From NCBI RefSeq assembly GCF_012163155.1, contig NZ_JAAVUN010000018.1, forward strand, positions 1 to 59,454: a DNA stretch of 59,454 nucleotides, in the 5' to 3' direction. This DNA is from Kocuria subflava. GTDB lineage: Bacteria > Actinomycetota > Actinomycetes > Actinomycetales > Micrococcaceae. This document shows, one piece after another, positions 57,091 through 59,454 of the stretch (position 1 is its first letter; every line of letters starts with the position of its first letter). A model generated the notes under the pieces. It worked only from the letters and a program-made list of their open reading frames with translations. It was not told the DNA's origin and did no database searches. Position numbers and translations under genes: made by a program.

Positions 57091-58184
57091 TGTTGTGGGT
57101 CATGACGTTGTAGTCACGGAGCGAGGATGAACGAACGGGTCCCTGACCGGCACGATGGGTGGTGTCTAGACATCCGTCGCTTCGGGAGGAACCCGTTCCA
57201 TGACCCACCGTAATTCGCCGCTGACCCCTGCCGGAAGACTCCGCCTTGTCCAACGTGTCGAAGATGATGGTCGACCCATCTCCCACGTCGCCGCCGAAGC
57301 AGGCATCGCCCGCGCCACCCTGACGAAGTGGGTCCACCGCTACCGCGACGACGGCTCTGGAGCATTGGAAGACCGCAGCAGCGCCCCAGCACGACGACCA
57401 TCGCGACCACCGCTCGAGGCTCTCGAACTCATCGACACGTGGCGGCGAGAGCACAAATGGTCGGCCCGCCGTATCACGCTCGAGCTCGCCGGACGCGGCC
57501 ACCACTACTGCGTTCGCACGATCGGCCGCTGGCTGAAGCGCCTCGGGATCTCTCGCCGCCGTGACCTCGATGCGACCGGGGAGAACAACCGCCAGACCGG
57601 GAAGATCATCGCCCGTTTCCCGGGCCACATGCTCCACCTGGACGTGAAGAAGGTCGGCCAGATCCCCGACGGCGGAGGCTGGCGTCTCCACGGCCGCGCC
57701 AGCAAACGGGCGCGCCATCAGCGCGTGGGCTACACCTATCTGCACTCCGCGATCGACGGCTACTCCCGTCTCGCATACACCGAAGGCCTCGGAAACGAGA
57801 CCGCGGCGACCACCATCGGCTTCTTCTCTCGAGCGCGAGCATTCTTCGCTGCGCACGGCATCACTCGTCTGGTCCGGGTGATCACCGACAACGGCTCCAA
57901 CTACCGCGCGAAGACCTTCGTACGCAGCGTGAACGCACATGCCTCACGGCATCAGCGGACCCGGCCCTACACACCACGGCACAACGGAAAAGTCGAGCGC
58001 TACCAGCGGATCCTCTCTGAGGAATGCCTCTACGCCCACGCCTTCCACTCCGAGCACGAGCGGCGTGAAGCGATCAGCGTCTGGGTCCATCATTACAACT
58101 ATCATCGGCCGCACACCGCCTGCGCTGATCAGCCCCCGGCCGCCCGAGTCCACGAACGTGTCGACAACGTCATGACCTCATACA
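57091..58184. mobile_element. IS481-family insertion sequence, 1094 bp, intact
   Basis: The ends start TGT and finish ACA. Terminal inverted repeats of 21 bp, TGTTGTGGGTCATGACGTTGT (57091-57111) and the complement of 58164-58184, match at 17 of 21 positions, with 14 inner bases identical. It is flanked by the 6-bp duplication GCTAGA and encodes one transposase. The clean duplication and uninterrupted host-gene halves suggest recent insertion. Confidence 0.93.
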
Positions 58185-58189
58185 GCTAG
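57200..58189 (+). CDS. IS481-family transposase
   Basis: The product is 329 residues from ATG 57200 (MTHRNSPLTPAGRLRLVQRV) with GGAGGA nine bases upstream. An N-terminal helix-turn-helix (SHVAAEAGIARATLTKWVHRY, about 28-48) is followed by a second helical DNA-binding part and the rve-type DDE core: Asp in MLHLDVKKVG, Asp in RVITDNGSNYRAK and Glu in HNGKVERYQRILSEE. The last codon AGC begins in the IS and the stop TAG (58187-58189) lies wholly in the target duplication. The frame is intact, so it may be active. Confidence 0.95.
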   Translation: MTHRNSPLTPAGRLRLVQRVEDDGRPISHVAAEAGIARATLTKWVHRYRDDGSGALEDRSSAPARRPSRPPLEALELIDTWRREHKWSARRITLELAGRGHHYCVRTIGRWLKRLGISRRRDLDATGENNRQTGKIIARFPGHMLHLDVKKVGQIPDGGGWRLHGRASKRARHQRVGYTYLHSAIDGYSRLAYTEGLGNETAATTIGFFSRARAFFAAHGITRLVRVITDNGSNYRAKTFVRSVNAHASRHQRTRPYTPRHNGKVERYQRILSEECLYAHAFHSEHERREAISVWVHHYNYHRPHTACADQPPAARVHERVDNVMTSYS

Positions 58190-59269
58190 ATTCAGGGAGG
58201 CGTGGTTCATGGCTGCCCCCAGGGTCACAGCATCCCCTGCCACGTCCATGAGGCGCAGCTGGAGGTTGGTCACCAGGATGGATCCGATGGATGTGATCAG
58301 CAACAGCACCGGAAGTGCCCACCAGCCGGCGGGAATGACCACCCAGAAGAGCACCATCACCACGGCTGATCCGGCCGCCCCCAGCAGCAGGGACTTCCGG
58401 ATGGACCACCGTGCCAGCTCACCGGCCAACCAGGTGCCCACGGTCATGCCCAGTCCAAAAGCCAGCAAAAAGACGGGAACGGTGGATGCGGCCAGCCCAC
58501 CCACGTCCGTCACAGTGGTGGCGATGTAGGAGTAGATGGCGAACAGACCACCAAAGCCCACGGCACCGGCGCCCATGGTGAGCCACACCTGGCGGCGCCG
58601 GAAGAAGTCCTTGGCCTCCGCCAGACCCTTGGCGTGACGGTCACGTGGCGTGCGCGGCACAAAGATCATCACCAGTACCACGGTCAGCGCGGAGATGCCG
58701 GCGGCCAGCAGGTAGGTGGAACGCCAACCATAGATCTGTCCCATCCAGGTGGCGGCCGGGACGCCGATCACATTGGCGATGGACAAGCCCAGGAGCACAC
58801 CGGCCACAGCGCGTCCACGGAACTGCGGTTGCACCGAACCAGCCGCCACCAGGGACGCCACCCCAAAGTATGCCCCGTGCGGCATGCCATCGAAGAACCT
58901 GGCCAGAGTGAACATCTGGTAGGACGTGGCCAAAGCACTGACTACGTTGAACAGCCCGTAGGCCCCCATCAGCCCCAGCAGCAGGCCCTTCCGCGGAAGC
59001 CGTGCCCCCAAGATGGAGAGCACCGGGACACCCACCACAACACCCAAGGCGTAGGCGGAGATCGCGTGACCGGCCTGGGGCTCGGAGACACCCAAGGACT
59101 CGGCAATCTGCGGCAGCACACCCATGGTCATGAACTCGGTGGTGCCAATGGCGAATCCACCCACGGACAGGGCAATGATGGCAATGACCGCGCGCCCCGT
59201 GGTGATGGCGGCGTCGTCGTGACCGCGGCCGGAGGATCGGGGAGGCGAGGGTGTGGAGGTACGTGCCAC
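58185..59269 (-). pseudogene. MFS transporter gene, 5' part, interrupted by IS
   Basis: On the minus strand this is the N-terminal 360 or so residues of a DHA1/AraJ-type major facilitator, starting MARTSTPSPPRSSGRGHDDA, with first helix VIAIIALSVGGFAIGTTEFMTMGVLP and the motif-A loop LGARLPRKGLL; eleven helices are visible. The frame runs NHASLNLA then into IS sequence (V, stop). The missing last helix is at 56913-57090. Relatives export sugars or drugs such as chloramphenicol and are about 400-420 residues; the joined gene would give about 419. The product is probably non-functional. Confidence 0.9.
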
Positions 59270-59382
59270 GGGTGTGGTTCCTGACGGTCGATGTGACGGC
59301 GCCCGGCCGGTGAATGCCGGTGATCTGGGGGTGAGGCCAACAATGACGGCAAACTCACGTGGTGCACGCGGAAGAACACGTG

Positions 59383-59452
59383 CCTGTCAACGGTCAGCCC
59401 GACTTCCCTGTGGGCGGTCAGGTGATCTCCCCGTGGGCGGACAGCTGATCTC
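59383..59452. repeat. 23-bp tandem repeat at the right edge
   Basis: Two adjacent units, CCTGTGGGCGGTCAGG (first 16 bases of 59407-59429) and CCCGTGGGCGGACAGC (first 16 bases of 59430-59452), match at 20 of 23 positions. A weaker 24-bp unit precedes them at 59383-59406. The array may continue past the window. It lies upstream of the MFS gene in otherwise gene-free sequence. Confidence 0.5.
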
Positions 59453-59454
59453 CC

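Noticed and set aside
59383-59454. CRISPR array at the right edge
   Set aside because: The units are directly adjacent without spacers and no cas genes are seen, so only a tandem repeat is claimed.

Overview
The window looks like an actinobacterial chromosome segment, most likely order Micrococcales and close to Micrococcaceae. The signs are high G+C, frequent GTG starts, and a gene set and order familiar from that group: cca/NUDIX/murJ/trxBA/cwlM/parBA/rsmG/jag/yidC/yidD/rnpA/rpmH on one side of dnaA and dnaN/recF/dciA/gyrB/gyrA on the other. A genus cannot be assigned from sequence alone. The replication origin lies around dnaA-dnaN (about 41.87-42.30 kb), with six exact parS sites 7-9 kb to its left.

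Layout. 1-8.3 kb is accessory: an AT-richer orphan ORF, a VOC protein, a PNPOx-like protein, a MOSC protein, a type II NADH dehydrogenase, a decayed FAD-dependent (KstD-like) dehydrogenase, a frameshifted Fic gene and a gene-poor stretch. 8.3-11.3 kb is dnaB interrupted by a 427-residue LAGLIDADG intein, preceded by a cluster of DnaA boxes. 11.3-18.2 kb holds a small membrane protein, a MarR regulator with a flavin-dependent oxidoreductase/FMN reductase pair (two copies of a shared palindromic operator), a SnoaL-like gene bracketed by copies of an interspersed repeat, and an operon of cstA, a small protein ending in Cys-Cys and an ArsA-like ATPase. 18.6-25.9 kb is a leftward run from cca through two GT87-like membrane proteins and an anchored protein of unknown function to rpsF-ssb-rpsR-rplI. 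26.0-32.8 kb runs rightward: NUDIX, murJ, a split-off pseudokinase-remnant protein, trxB-trxA (with a SigR/SigH-type promoter) and cwlM.

32.9-39.6 kb is the leftward chromosome partition and membrane insertion block (parB, parA, rsmG, jag, yidC, yidD, rnpA, rpmH). 40.1-51.3 kb is the rightward replication block (dnaA, oriC, dnaN, recF, dciA, gyrB, gyrA, DUF3566 protein). It is followed by tRNA-Ile, a tiny DLW-39-like gene and tRNA-Ala. 52.2-56.8 kb encodes a PTS: one fused EIIA-HPr-EI protein and one EIIBC permease with an extra EIIB-like tail that lacks the active cysteine. The window ends with an MFS transporter gene split by an intact IS481-family element.

Structure not explained by single genes includes: parS sites inside the parB reading frame that impose repeated VSRET pentapeptides; a 126-bp MITE-like repeat (two full copies, one deleted copy); near-perfect 58-72 bp palindromes between convergent genes; a leader-like region before the PTS genes with two mutually exclusive hairpins; and a short tandem repeat running off the right edge.
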